A DNA stretch of 63,186 bases from an uncultured Oscillospiraceae bacterium (GTDB lineage Bacteria; Bacillota; Clostridia; Oscillospirales; Oscillospiraceae), in the NCBI GenBank assembly GCA_934597175.1, contig CAKTQR010000009.1, forward strand, positions 1 through 63,186. The letters run 5' to 3'. The notes under the pieces were generated by a model, which worked only from the letters and a program-made list of their open reading frames with translations, was not told where the DNA came from and did not search any database. Of this stretch, positions 8,333 to 16,865 are shown piece after piece. The position numbers were made by a program, and so were the translations under genes. How positions within the stretch are numbered: position 1 is the first letter of the stretch; every line of letters begins with the position of its first letter.

Positions 8333-10526
8333 TCGCAATAAGCCTCAAACGCAGCGCACTGTAGCGCCTTGACTGCTTGTTATTATCTATCATACGGTGG
8401 GCGATATTATCGTCACCGACCATGATAAGCAGCTCCTTTGCTCTTGTGACCGCCGTATACAACACACCCCTTGTGAGGAGCATCTGAACATCGCCGCTTA
8501 AGGCGAGCACAACGGCTCTGTATTCGCTGCCCTGCGATTTGTGCACCGTCAGCGCCCAGGCGTGCTCAAGCTCGTTGAGCATCTCAAAGCTGTAGGTCGC
8601 AAGCTTGTCCTCAAAATCAACGGTCAGTGTCTCGGTTATGGGGTCTATCTGCGCTATCGTCCCGATATCGCCGTTATAAACGCCTGCGCCGCTCACGCCG
8701 CCTTTGGTTTTCCATATGGTGTCGTAATTATTTTTCGTCTGAATGACCCTGTCGCCTACACGGAACACCGCTTCGCCGAAAAGCTTTTCCTTTTTGCTCT
8801 CGCTAGGCGGGTTGAGCGCCGCCTGCAGGCGTTTATTGAGATTTACCGTGCCGGTCTCGCCCTTTCTTGTGGGCGAAAGCACCTGAATATTCGCAGACGG
8901 TATCTTCATGTTCTCGGGAAGTCTGCGGGCGCACAGCTCGACTATCGTTTCAACCGCAGTGCCGCCCTTGAGTCTGCGCAGGCGGAAGAAATCGCCGGTG
9001 TTGGCTTCAAAGTCCGGGTGCTCTCCCCTGTTTATCATATGAGCGTTGCGCACGATGCGGCTGTTGCCCTTTTGGCGGAATATCTCCGTCAGACGCACGG
9101 TGGGCACGGTTTGGCTTCGTATGATATCCGAAAACACATTGCCCGGGCCAACCGACGGCAGCTGGTCGGCATCGCCGACAAGAACAAGTCTGCACCCGGG
9201 TTTCAGCGCCTTTAATAGCGAACTCATAAGCGTTATGTCAACCATCGAGCACTCGTCCAGAACAAGTGCATCACAGTTGAGCGGGTCGCCCTCGTTCTTT
9301 GAAAAGATAACAGTCTCGCCGTCCTCGGCCATTTTTGCGCCCAGCAGCCTGTGTATCGTGGACGCTTCCCTGCCGGTGAGCTCACTCATGCGCTTTGCCG
9401 CTCTGCCGGTCGGGGCAGCAAGCAGCGTTTCAAGCTCAAGCTCGTCATAAAGGCTCAAAATGCCCTTTAATATCGTAGTTTTGCCCGTGCCCGGGCCGCC
9501 GGTGATGACAAGTACCCTATTGCTGAGCGCAAGCTCTATCGACTGCTTTTGAAGCGGCGCATAGCTGATATCGTACATGTTTTCAAGCTTTGTTATCAGC
9601 CGCTCGACATTGGTGCTGCTCTTGGTCTTGAGCCGTGTCATGCTTTTGAGACGCTCTGCCGTGTAGGTCTCGGCCTCATAAAGCTCGGTGAGATAGCAGA
9701 CATTGAGGTTTGCGACCGTGTCGCAGACGATGCCGTCGACCTCCGACAATTTGTCTATAGCTTCCGACACCAAGTCGGCAGGTACGCTTATCAGCTGCGA
9801 TGTCGCAGCGATGAGCTTATCTCTCGGGATAAAACAGTGGCCGTTGCCGCTGTTGTGCTGAAGCTCAAACAAAACGGCGGCTGAAATTCTGTTTATGCTA
9901 TTACCCTCGATGCCGAGCTCAAGGGCGAGATTATCCGCCTCGGCAAAGCTTGCACCGATGTGGCTTGCGGAGATTATGTACGGGTTTTCGTGCACCGTTT
10001 CAAGCGCCGCCGAGCCGTATGCTCTGTAAAGCTTCAGCGCAACGATCGGCTTGATGCCATAAGCGCACAGAAACTCCGTGAGTCGCCTCACTCCCGCCTG
10101 CTTTTTGAAGCTTGCACTCAGATCCTTTGCCTTTGTTAGGCTTATGCCTTTTATCTCGGCAAGCTTTTCCGGGTGCATTTCGAGAATATCAAGTGACTTT
10201 TCCTTAAATCTATCGACTATCAGCGCCGCCGTGGCTGGGCCGATACCCTTGACGGTGCTTCCGGCAAGATACTCATAAATGCCGTCGGCAGTCGTCGGCA
10301 GCAGCCTGTTTGACTGCTCGATCTTAAACTGCCTGCCGTGCTGGGTGTGCGTCACCCACGAGCCCTCGGCAGAGATCATCTCACCCGGTGCGATATACGG
10401 CAGGCAGCCGACGGCTGTGACCATCTCGCCGCTGTCTGTCTCCATACGCACGACGGCATAGCCGTTTTCGTCGTTAAGATAAATGACTGAGCTTATTATT
10501 CCGTTTATCTCAGTTAGCTCTACCAT
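8325..10526 (-). CDS. recD2: RecD2-type ATP-dependent helicase
   Basis: A 733-aa SF1B 5'-3' DNA helicase of the RecD2/YrrC type, which works without RecB/RecC. The N-terminal 100 residues look like the OB-fold (ISSVIYLNDENGYAVVR), followed by helix-hairpin-helix repeats (GIGPATAALIV), Walker A GGPGTGKTTI near residue 350, Walker B LDECSMVD, and the C-terminal UvrD-like motif LTVHKSQGSEYRAVVL. The ATG at 10526 has GGAGAG upstream and overlaps the preceding small gene by 17 bp; earlier in-frame starts would extend into that gene. Its role in genome stability is inferred from the family. Confidence 0.94.
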   Translation of the reverse strand: MVELTEINGIISSVIYLNDENGYAVVRMETDSGEMVTAVGCLPYIAPGEMISAEGSWVTHTQHGRQFKIEQSNRLLPTTADGIYEYLAGSTVKGIGPATAALIVDRFKEKSLDILEMHPEKLAEIKGISLTKAKDLSASFKKQAGVRRLTEFLCAYGIKPIVALKLYRAYGSAALETVHENPYIISASHIGASFAEADNLALELGIEGNSINRISAAVLFELQHNSGNGHCFIPRDKLIAATSQLISVPADLVSEAIDKLSEVDGIVCDTVANLNVCYLTELYEAETYTAERLKSMTRLKTKSSTNVERLITKLENMYDISYAPLQKQSIELALSNRVLVITGGPGTGKTTILKGILSLYDELELETLLAAPTGRAAKRMSELTGREASTIHRLLGAKMAEDGETVIFSKNEGDPLNCDALVLDECSMVDITLMSSLLKALKPGCRLVLVGDADQLPSVGPGNVFSDIIRSQTVPTVRLTEIFRQKGNSRIVRNAHMINRGEHPDFEANTGDFFRLRRLKGGTAVETIVELCARRLPENMKIPSANIQVLSPTRKGETGTVNLNKRLQAALNPPSESKKEKLFGEAVFRVGDRVIQTKNNYDTIWKTKGGVSGAGVYNGDIGTIAQIDPITETLTVDFEDKLATYSFEMLNELEHAWALTVHKSQGSEYRAVVLALSGDVQMLLTRGVLYTAVTRAKELLIMVGDDNIAHRMIDNNKQSRRYSALRLRLIAND

Positions 10527-10839
10527 AGGTCTCTCCATCATTCGAAAGTGTAATATAGCCGTATTTTTCGGCATAAGCCTCCGCAATATGCTTTGCTGCG
10601 GCATCTGCGTTGCTTGTATCTATGCGCAAATTTGCCTTAAGCGTTCCGTTATCACGCAGCCAAACAAAGCCCTTTATCGTCTGTTCAAGCTTCGGCTCGC
10701 TGTCTGCGACACGAAGCTCGATGCTTATATCGGTGTTCTTTCCGCTCGCTATGGGCGTGAGCAGCAGACCCTTAAGCGCCCAAAGCATGATAAGAAGTAT
10801 CGTCGCTATCGCAAGTCCTACTATAAAATCGACTAACAT
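10510..10839 (-). CDS. Small membrane-anchored protein of unknown function
   Basis: A 109-aa protein not matched to a named family. It has one N-terminal transmembrane helix (residues 3-28, VDFIVGLAIATILLIM) and then a soluble domain of about 80 residues with a beta-strand-like core (LRVADSEPKLEQTIKGFVWLR). The ATG at 10839 has a perfect AAAGGAGG six bases upstream, so the gene is very likely real. It lies between uvrA (44-bp gap) and recD2 (17-bp overlap), so it is co-transcribed with both. The domain would face the cytoplasm or the outside depending on helix orientation. Confidence 0.75.
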   Translation of the reverse strand: MLVDFIVGLAIATILLIMLWALKGLLLTPIASGKNTDISIELRVADSEPKLEQTIKGFVWLRDNGTLKANLRIDTSNADAAAKHIAEAYAEKYGYITLSNDGETYGRAN

Positions 10840-10883
10840 ACCCAGCCTCCTTTGTGCATTATATGAGACTGAGCATGGTCGGG

Positions 10884-13718
10884 TCAAAGCAGCTTTTTAA
10901 GAAACTGACCGGTAAAGCTGTCCTTGCAGTCGGCACACTGCTCGGGCGTGCCGGTGAATACGACCGTTCCGCCGCCGCTGCCGCCCTCCGGGCCGAGGTC
11001 GATGATATAGTCGCAGGATTTTATGATATCAAGATTATGCTCGATAATAACAACTGTATTGCCCGCATCGGCAAGGCGGTTGATTATATATATGAGCTTG
11101 TGCACATCAGCCATGTGCAGGCCCGTCGTGGGCTCGTCGAGGATGTATATAGTCGAGCCGGTGCTGCGCTTTGAAAGCTCAGTCGCAAGCTTTACTCGCT
11201 GCGCCTCGCCGCCGGACAGGGTCGTGCTCGACTGGCCGAGCTTAATGTAGCCCAGGCCGACATCATAAAGCGTATCGAGCTTGCTTCGTATCTTGGGGAG
11301 ATTTGCAAAGAAATCTCTTGCTTCCTCAACGGTCATGTCAAGGACTTCATAGATGTTCTTGCCCTTGTATCTGACCTCGAGCGTTTCTCTGTTATAGCGC
11401 TTGCCCTTGCAGACATCGCAGGGGACATATACATCGGGCAGGAAGTGCATTTCTATCTTCTGCAGGCCGTCGCCCTTGCAGGCTTCGCAGCGTCCGCCTT
11501 TGACATTGAAGGAAAATCTGCTCGACTGGTAGCCACGAAGCTTTGCGTCCTCGGTCGAGGCGAACAGCTCACGGATATCGTTAAACAGCCCCGTGTATGT
11601 CGCAGGATTGGAACGGGGCGTTCTGCCGATGGGGCTTTGGTCGATGTTTATGACCTTGTCGATATCATCAAGCCCCGTCACGCCGCCGCATTTGCCGGGC
11701 TTTGTTTTGGCTCTGTTTTTCTCAAGTGCCACGGTCTTGTACAGTATCTCATTTACAAGTGAGGACTTGCCGCTGCCGGACACGCCGGTCACACAGGTGA
11801 CGATGCCCTTGGGGAACGCAACATCGATGCCACGCAGGTTATTTTCCCTTGCGTCATGGACGGTGATAAAGCCCTTGTCAGTGCGTCTGCGCTCAGCGGG
11901 TACGGGTATGACCTTCCTGCCGCTGAGGTACTGACCCGTCACCGAGCGCTCGCAGGCGCATATCTCGTCGACCGTTCCGGCGCAGACGACCTCGCCGCCG
12001 TGAACGCCCGCAGCAGGGCCAATATCAACGACAAAGTCCGCCGCACGGATGGTGTCCTCGTCATGCTCAACAACAATGAGCGTATTGCCGAGGTCACGCA
12101 GATCCTTGAGCGTTTTCAGCAGCTTTTCGTTATCACGCTGGTGCAGGCCAATACTCGGCTCATCGAGGATATACAGGACGCCCATGAGCGACGAACCTAT
12201 CTGCGTTGCAAGCCTTATCCTCTGACTCTCGCCGCCGGAGAGCGTCACCGCACCTCTTGACAGCGTGAGATACTGCAAACCGACATTTTTAAGAAAGCCG
12301 AGCCTGACCTTGATCTCCTTGAGTATCTGAGCCGCAATTATCCGCTGCTTTTCGGTCAGAATCAAGCTGTCGACAAAGTCTATCGCCTCGGTGATGGACA
12401 TGTCGCTCATCTGCGCAATATTCTTGCCGCCGACGGTGACCGCCAGCGCCTCCTTGCGCAGTCTCAGTCCGCCGCAGGTCGGGCAGGTTATCTCGGACAT
12501 GACCTCCTCGATATCCGCACGCATTGCGGGGCTCTGCGTCTCGTGATAGCGGCGCTCGAGGTTGTTGCAGATGCCCTCAAAGGGCTTTGAATACTTGCCA
12601 GAGAACGAGCCGTTCTTGTTCTCTCTTTCATACAAAAGGTCGAGCGGCTCACCCTTAGTGCCGTAAAACAGTGCGTCCTTTGCCTCCTTGGGAAGCTTTT
12701 TAAAAGGGGTATCGAGCGTAAAGCCGTACTTTTTTGCAAGTGCATTATAGTACATCTTGGCTATCGAGTCGTTTGCGCCCGATGCCCAGCCGCTTGCCTG
12801 GATAGCGCCGCTCGCAAGGCTCAGACTTTCATCCGGCACGATAAGCTCCGGGTCGACAAGAAGCTGCATACCGAGGCCGTCGCAGGTCGGGCATGCGCCG
12901 TAGGGCGTGTTGAACGAGAACATTCTCGGCGTGAGCTCCTCAATGGATATGCCGCAGTCCTCGCAGGCATAGTTCTGCGAAAAGAGTATCTCGCGGTTTT
13001 CGCTTATCACATCGGCGATGACAAGGCCGTTTGCAAGCGATGCCGCCGTCTCGACAGAGTCGGTGAGTCTGCGGGTGATATCGGGCTTGATCACGATTCT
13101 GTCGACAATGATTTCAATGTTGTGCTTTTTGTTTTTCTCCAGCTTAATGGTCTCGGACAGGTCATAAATGCTGCCGTCGACTCTCGCTCTGACATAGCCG
13201 GACTTTCTTGCATCCTCGAAAACCTTTACATACTCGCCCTTTCTCGCTCTTACGACAGGGGCGAGTATCTGAAGCTTAGTGCCCTCGGGCAGGAGCATGA
13301 GCTGATCGATTATCTGATCTATCGTCTGCTGCTTTATCTCCTTGCCGCACTTCGGGCAGTGCAGCACACCGATGCGTGCCCACAAAAGGCGCATGTAGTC
13401 GTATATCTCCGTCACCGTGCCGACGGTGGAGCGGGGATTTCTCGAGCTGGTCTTTTGGTCTATGGATATCGCCGGAGAAAGCCCTTGAATGTTGTCAAGG
13501 TCGGGCTTATCCATCTGGCCGAGAAACTGCCTTGCATATGACGAAAGGCTTTCGACATACCGCCTTTGACCCTCGGCATAGATGGTGTCAAAGGCAAGGC
13601 TGGATTTGCCGCTGCCGGACACGCCGGTCATGACGATGAGCTTGTCTCTGGGTATCTCGATATCAATGTTTTTAAGGTTGTTGGCTCTTGCGCCTTTGAT
13701 TACAATGCTGTTTTCCAT
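10884..13718 (-). CDS. uvrA: Excinuclease ABC subunit A
   Basis: A 944-aa UvrA, the damage-recognition ATPase of nucleotide excision repair that loads UvrB. Two ABC ATPase modules are visible, each with Walker A GVSGSGKSS (near residues 32 and 640) and signature LSGGE motifs (LSGGESQRIRLA and LSGGEAQRVKLA). Zinc ligands appear as CEDC/CPTC in the first half and CEAC/CDVC in the second. Length and order are normal. It starts 5 bp after ybaK; the ribosome site is weak (GGTGT), suggesting coupling. uvrB is on the same strand about 13 kb away in another operon. Confidence 0.98.
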   Translation of the reverse strand: MENSIVIKGARANNLKNIDIEIPRDKLIVMTGVSGSGKSSLAFDTIYAEGQRRYVESLSSYARQFLGQMDKPDLDNIQGLSPAISIDQKTSSRNPRSTVGTVTEIYDYMRLLWARIGVLHCPKCGKEIKQQTIDQIIDQLMLLPEGTKLQILAPVVRARKGEYVKVFEDARKSGYVRARVDGSIYDLSETIKLEKNKKHNIEIIVDRIVIKPDITRRLTDSVETAASLANGLVIADVISENREILFSQNYACEDCGISIEELTPRMFSFNTPYGACPTCDGLGMQLLVDPELIVPDESLSLASGAIQASGWASGANDSIAKMYYNALAKKYGFTLDTPFKKLPKEAKDALFYGTKGEPLDLLYERENKNGSFSGKYSKPFEGICNNLERRYHETQSPAMRADIEEVMSEITCPTCGGLRLRKEALAVTVGGKNIAQMSDMSITEAIDFVDSLILTEKQRIIAAQILKEIKVRLGFLKNVGLQYLTLSRGAVTLSGGESQRIRLATQIGSSLMGVLYILDEPSIGLHQRDNEKLLKTLKDLRDLGNTLIVVEHDEDTIRAADFVVDIGPAAGVHGGEVVCAGTVDEICACERSVTGQYLSGRKVIPVPAERRRTDKGFITVHDARENNLRGIDVAFPKGIVTCVTGVSGSGKSSLVNEILYKTVALEKNRAKTKPGKCGGVTGLDDIDKVINIDQSPIGRTPRSNPATYTGLFNDIRELFASTEDAKLRGYQSSRFSFNVKGGRCEACKGDGLQKIEMHFLPDVYVPCDVCKGKRYNRETLEVRYKGKNIYEVLDMTVEEARDFFANLPKIRSKLDTLYDVGLGYIKLGQSSTTLSGGEAQRVKLATELSKRSTGSTIYILDEPTTGLHMADVHKLIYIINRLADAGNTVVIIEHNLDIIKSCDYIIDLGPEGGSGGGTVVFTGTPEQCADCKDSFTGQFLKKLL

Positions 13719-13723
13719 TTAAG

Positions 13724-14197
13724 TTACACCAATTGTGCGTAGCTTCCTCGTGTGAGCTTTACAAGCTCATCCGGCGCAAGCTCGACCTGATAGCCTATCT
13801 TGCCTGCGCTGACCATAATGGTCGGCTTATCTGCTGCGCTAATATTATAAAATGTTTTGTACTGCTTTTTCATCCCGACCGGCGAGCAGCCGCCCCTGAC
13901 ATAGCCCGTCAGCGCATTTATCTCGCTGACATGGATCATCGCAACGGACTTTTCGCCGCTTGCCTTTGCCGCCTTCTTAAGGTCGAGCTCGCCCGTGACG
14001 GGAATGACGAACACATATATTGTCTTGCTTGCGCCCCTTGCAACAAGCGTCTTGAACACCTGCTCGGGGTCTTGCCCGCATATCCTTGCAACGGTCTGCC
14101 CGTCGACAGCCTCGTCACCGTGCGGGTACTCATGCGGCGTGTAGCTTATCTTTTTCTGCTCTAAAAGGCGCATGACATTTGTCTTTTGCTCTTTCAT
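13724..14197 (-). CDS. ybaK: YbaK/EbsC-type Cys-tRNA(Pro) deacylase
   Basis: A 157-aa trans-editing protein of the YbaK family, which removes cysteine mis-attached to tRNA-Pro. Family segments are visible: NVMRLLEQKKISYTPHEYP at the N-terminus, VFKTLVARGASK, YVFVIPVTGELDLKK with the conserved lysines, GYVRGGCSPVGMKK and the C-terminal MVSAGKIGYQVELAP. AGAGGTG precedes the ATG. It heads the minus-strand run that continues into uvrA five bases later. Free-standing aminoacyl-tRNA hydrolysis is the known role; specificity is not proved by sequence. Confidence 0.93.
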   Translation of the reverse strand: MKEQKTNVMRLLEQKKISYTPHEYPHGDEAVDGQTVARICGQDPEQVFKTLVARGASKTIYVFVIPVTGELDLKKAAKASGEKSVAMIHVSEINALTGYVRGGCSPVGMKKQYKTFYNISAADKPTIMVSAGKIGYQVELAPDELVKLTRGSYAQLV

Positions 14198-14253
14198 CTT
14201 GTCACCTCTTTCAAACTAATCTATTATATCCTTTTTTCTCTTTTCTTTCAACA

Positions 14254-14290
14254 CAAAAAAATGCGGGTCTTCGCCCTATGCGAAGACCCG
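14254..14290 (-). terminator. Terminator of the TetR-family gene
   Basis: A perfect 10-bp stem, CGGGTCTTCG (14264-14273) with CGAAGACCCG (14281-14290), 7-nt loop, followed on the minus strand by seven T residues. Confidence 0.9.
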
Positions 14291-14304
14291 TGGATTATCA
14301 CTGT

Positions 14305-14862
14305 TCAGTTTTTCTGAAACCTCGACAGCATGCTCTCGATACTGCCGTCAAGCACCTTGATGAACTTCTCCTCTGTTATCTCGGGAGGCAGCTCCATGTT
14401 TCTGTCGAGCCACTGTGAGATAAGACCGACAACGCCGTTTGCGTAGAACTCGCAGACAAACTCAAGGTCGGACCACTCGATGTTCTTGCCCTCTGCAACG
14501 ATGACAGCAAAGCTGTGGATGCAGTAGTGCAGTCTGCGCTTAAAGTAGCGCAGGAAGTACGAGCGGTTGTTGGAGTTATAGATGTTAAGGACAAAGAGCT
14601 TATTGTCGTAGAGATAATGGAAGAAAGTGAGCACATTCTCACGCCAGTTTTCATACAGTATCTCCTGCGGCAAAGTTCTGTTTGCGTCCTCCTCAAACAC
14701 CCACTCGAGCAGGTCATAAACATCATCAAAATGATAATAGAAGGTCTGGCGGTTAACGCCGCACTCCTCAACAAGGTCTTTTACGGTTATCTTATCGATA
14801 GGTTTGATGGTAAGCATCTTTTTGAGTGCATTACCAAGGGATTCTTTCGTCGAAGTAGCCAT
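14305..14862 (-). CDS. TetR/AcrR family transcriptional regulator
   Basis: A 185-aa TetR-family regulator. The helix-turn-helix spans about residues 22-50 (KITVKDLVEECGVNRQTFYYHF). The rest is a helical ligand domain of the kind seen in DhaS-like TetR proteins (TetR_C_33 type), rich in aromatic residues. GGGAGGG precedes the ATG at 14862. It is monocistronic, ends in a strong hairpin, and is divergent from gluQ across a 129-bp gap. No obvious partner gene points to a ligand. It may control itself or a distant target. Confidence 0.9.
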   Translation of the reverse strand: MATSTKESLGNALKKMLTIKPIDKITVKDLVEECGVNRQTFYYHFDDVYDLLEWVFEEDANRTLPQEILYENWRENVLTFFHYLYDNKLFVLNIYNSNNRSYFLRYFKRRLHYCIHSFAVIVAEGKNIEWSDLEFVCEFYANGVVGLISQWLDRNMELPPEITEEKFIKVLDGSIESMLSRFQKN

Positions 14863-14991
14863 AATTGCCCTCCCAACACAGTTTTTATAATCTCTTTATA
14901 CCACATGTTTATGAAAAATGATAGTTGTTTATTTAATTTTTCCCGTAAATATGATAAAATATATTCAATATTTCTAAACAAAGGGCTAATT

Positions 14992-15915
14992 ATGTACAAA
15001 AAATCTACTGTGACCGGGCGTTTTGCACCAAGTCCGAGCGGCGTTATGCATTTGGGAAACCTTTCGTCATACCTTCTTGCGTGGCTGGATGCTCGCTCAA
15101 AGGACGGGAAAATCATATTGCGGATAGAGGATCTTGACCCGGACAGGTGCTCAAAGAAATTTGCGTTGCAGCTTGCCGACGACCTGCGTTTTCTCGGTCT
15201 TGACTGGGACAATGAGCTTACCCCAGATTACTACCAAAGCAGCCGCACGGCTTTGTATGAAGATATATTCGAGCGGCTTTTAAAACGAGACATGCTTTAC
15301 CCCTGCTATTGCAGCCGCAGCCAGCGACTTGCCGCTTCCGCACCGCACCCGGGCGAAGCTGCACACGATACAGGCTGCAGGTGCAGGCACTTGAGCCAAG
15401 CGGAGCGGCTGGAGCTTGAAAGGCTCGGCAAAAGACCTGCGTGGAAAATTCATGTGCCAGACAAGGAGATAGTCTTTACCGACGGGCACTACGGCGTAAT
15501 AAAGCAAAACCTTGCCGACGACGGGGACTTTATAATAAGGCGCTCGGACGGCGTTTTTGCCTATCAGCTGGCGGTCTCGTTTGACGATATGGACATGGGC
15601 GTCAGTCGTGTTGTCCGTGGGCGTGATCTTTTGAGTTCGACAGCAAAGCAGATATGGCTCATAAGCGAGCTTGGCGGCATGCCGCCGGAATACTGCCACG
15701 CTCCCCTGCTGCTTGCCGAGGACGGCAGGAAGCTTTCAAAGCGTGACGGCGACTTGAATATGCTCAATTTAAGACAGAGCCACACAGCGGAGGATATACT
15801 CGGATATCTTGCCGCTCAATTAGGTTTAGGCGACGGGACACCCGTCAGTGCACGGAAGCTTATAAGCAGCTTTGATTGGTCTAATGTTCCGAAAAACGAT
15901 ATAATAATAAAATGA
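14992..15915 (+). CDS. gluQ: Glutamyl-Q tRNA(Asp) synthetase
   Basis: A 307-aa truncated relative of glutamyl-tRNA synthetase that attaches glutamate to queuosine in tRNA-Asp. It has the catalytic-domain start GRFAPSPSGVMHLGN (HIGH-like), a cysteine-rich zinc site (YPCYCSR and DTGCRC near residues 105-130), RGRDLL, and KLSKRDG (KMSKS-like) near residue 250, and it stops without the anticodon-binding domain. That architecture separates it from gltX. The ATG at 14992 follows AAAGGG. Upstream in-frame codons would run through the promoter gap and into the divergent TetR gene, so they are ignored. Confidence 0.93.
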   Translation: MYKKSTVTGRFAPSPSGVMHLGNLSSYLLAWLDARSKDGKIILRIEDLDPDRCSKKFALQLADDLRFLGLDWDNELTPDYYQSSRTALYEDIFERLLKRDMLYPCYCSRSQRLAASAPHPGEAAHDTGCRCRHLSQAERLELERLGKRPAWKIHVPDKEIVFTDGHYGVIKQNLADDGDFIIRRSDGVFAYQLAVSFDDMDMGVSRVVRGRDLLSSTAKQIWLISELGGMPPEYCHAPLLLAEDGRKLSKRDGDLNMLNLRQSHTAEDILGYLAAQLGLGDGTPVSARKLISSFDWSNVPKNDIIIK

Positions 15916-15940
15916 AGCCTGCAATGCAGGCTTCATTTTT
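15911..15940. terminator. Bidirectional terminator between gluQ and the HAD gene
   Basis: A 12-bp perfect stem, AATGAAGCCTGC (15911-15922) with GCAGGCTTCATT (15926-15937), loop AAT, and A/T runs outside. The gluQ stop codon is inside the left arm. Confidence 0.9.
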
Positions 15941-15946
15941 ATAAAT

Positions 15947-16741
15947 TTACATATTGGCTTTTAAGATATCAGCAATGTCGACCACACTGTTCAGGACATA
16001 ATCGGGCTTGCGCTCTGCGTTTTCAATATCCTCAAGCGTGCTCTCGCCGGACAGGACGCAGACGGACACAGCGCCCGCATTTTGCGCAACGGCAATGTCG
16101 GTATAGAGTCTATCGCCCACGCAGCATATCTGCTCATTGGGCACACCGGTCTTTGCAGATATTATGTCAACCATATTGCGGTTTGGTTTGCCGATATACT
16201 CGGGCTTTACGCCGCTCGCCGCCGTGAGCAGGGCGCATATGCTGCCGCAGTCAGGCAGTACCTCGTTTGCGGGCATCGGACAGACCCAATCGGGGTTTGC
16301 AGCGACGAACGCCGCACCGTGGCGCAGGTGATGCACCGCTTTGTCGAGCTTTTCGTAGGTAAGCTCGGTGTCAAAGCCGACGCAGACGACTTTTACATCG
16401 TCCTCACCGAGCTTCACGCCGTAGCTTTCAAGCTCGCCCATGAACGCCTTCGTTCCGACGGGGTAAACGGTGCAGCCCGGGAACTTTGCGTTGAGATACA
16501 TGGCAGTTGCCATGCCGGAGGTGAAAACATTCTCCATCTCACAGGGGAAGCCGAGCTTGCGAAGTCTCGTGACATAGTCAATACCGGCTCTCGACGAGTT
16601 GTTCGTAAGGTAAATGTACTGCCTGCCGCTTGCCTTGATGGTGTTTATATAATCGATAGCGCCGTCAAAAACCTCGTCGCCGAGGTAGAGCGTGCCATCC
16701 ATGTCAAGCAAGAACAGTTTGGTTTTTAAAAGCTTATCCAT
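15947..16741 (-). CDS. HAD-IIA family phosphatase (NagD-like)
   Basis: A 264-aa haloacid-dehalogenase-fold phosphatase of subfamily IIA. Motif I is LDMDGTLYLGD near residue 13, motif II LTNNSSR near residue 46, the lysine motif GKPNRNMVDI, and motif IV VGDRLYTDIAVAQNAG near residue 210. Relatives dephosphorylate nucleotides, 4-nitrophenyl phosphate or sugar phosphates. AGGAGA precedes the ATG. It is transcribed alone from a promoter in the gap before the divergent glycoside hydrolase and ends at a shared hairpin. The substrate is unknown. Confidence 0.92.
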   Translation of the reverse strand: MDKLLKTKLFLLDMDGTLYLGDEVFDGAIDYINTIKASGRQYIYLTNNSSRAGIDYVTRLRKLGFPCEMENVFTSGMATAMYLNAKFPGCTVYPVGTKAFMGELESYGVKLGEDDVKVVCVGFDTELTYEKLDKAVHHLRHGAAFVAANPDWVCPMPANEVLPDCGSICALLTAASGVKPEYIGKPNRNMVDIISAKTGVPNEQICCVGDRLYTDIAVAQNAGAVSVCVLSGESTLEDIENAERKPDYVLNSVVDIADILKANM

Positions 16742-16766
16742 TGCAGATCTCCTATATTCCGAATGT

Positions 16767-16799
16767 GGCTATTATATAGCCTTTTTTTCCGAAAATCAA
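16767..16799 (-). promoter_or_regulatory. Promoter of the HAD gene with overlapping hairpin
   Basis: On the minus strand TTGATT (16794-16799) and TATAAT (16771-16776) are 17 bp apart. The -10 box sits in a small dyad, GGCTAT (16767-16772) and ATAGCC (16776-16781), followed on the plus strand by seven T residues. This could also act as a weak plus-strand terminator ahead of the glycoside hydrolase. Confidence 0.5.
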
Positions 16800-16865
16800 C
16801 AGATATCTATGCAAGAGCAAAGATGTATGATATTATCTATCTATCAATTATTATGGAGAACGACT

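Noticed and set aside
14863..14991. Operator for the TetR gene in the gap before gluQ
   Set aside because: No convincing palindrome was found in this gap, unlike the site at 19194-19228.
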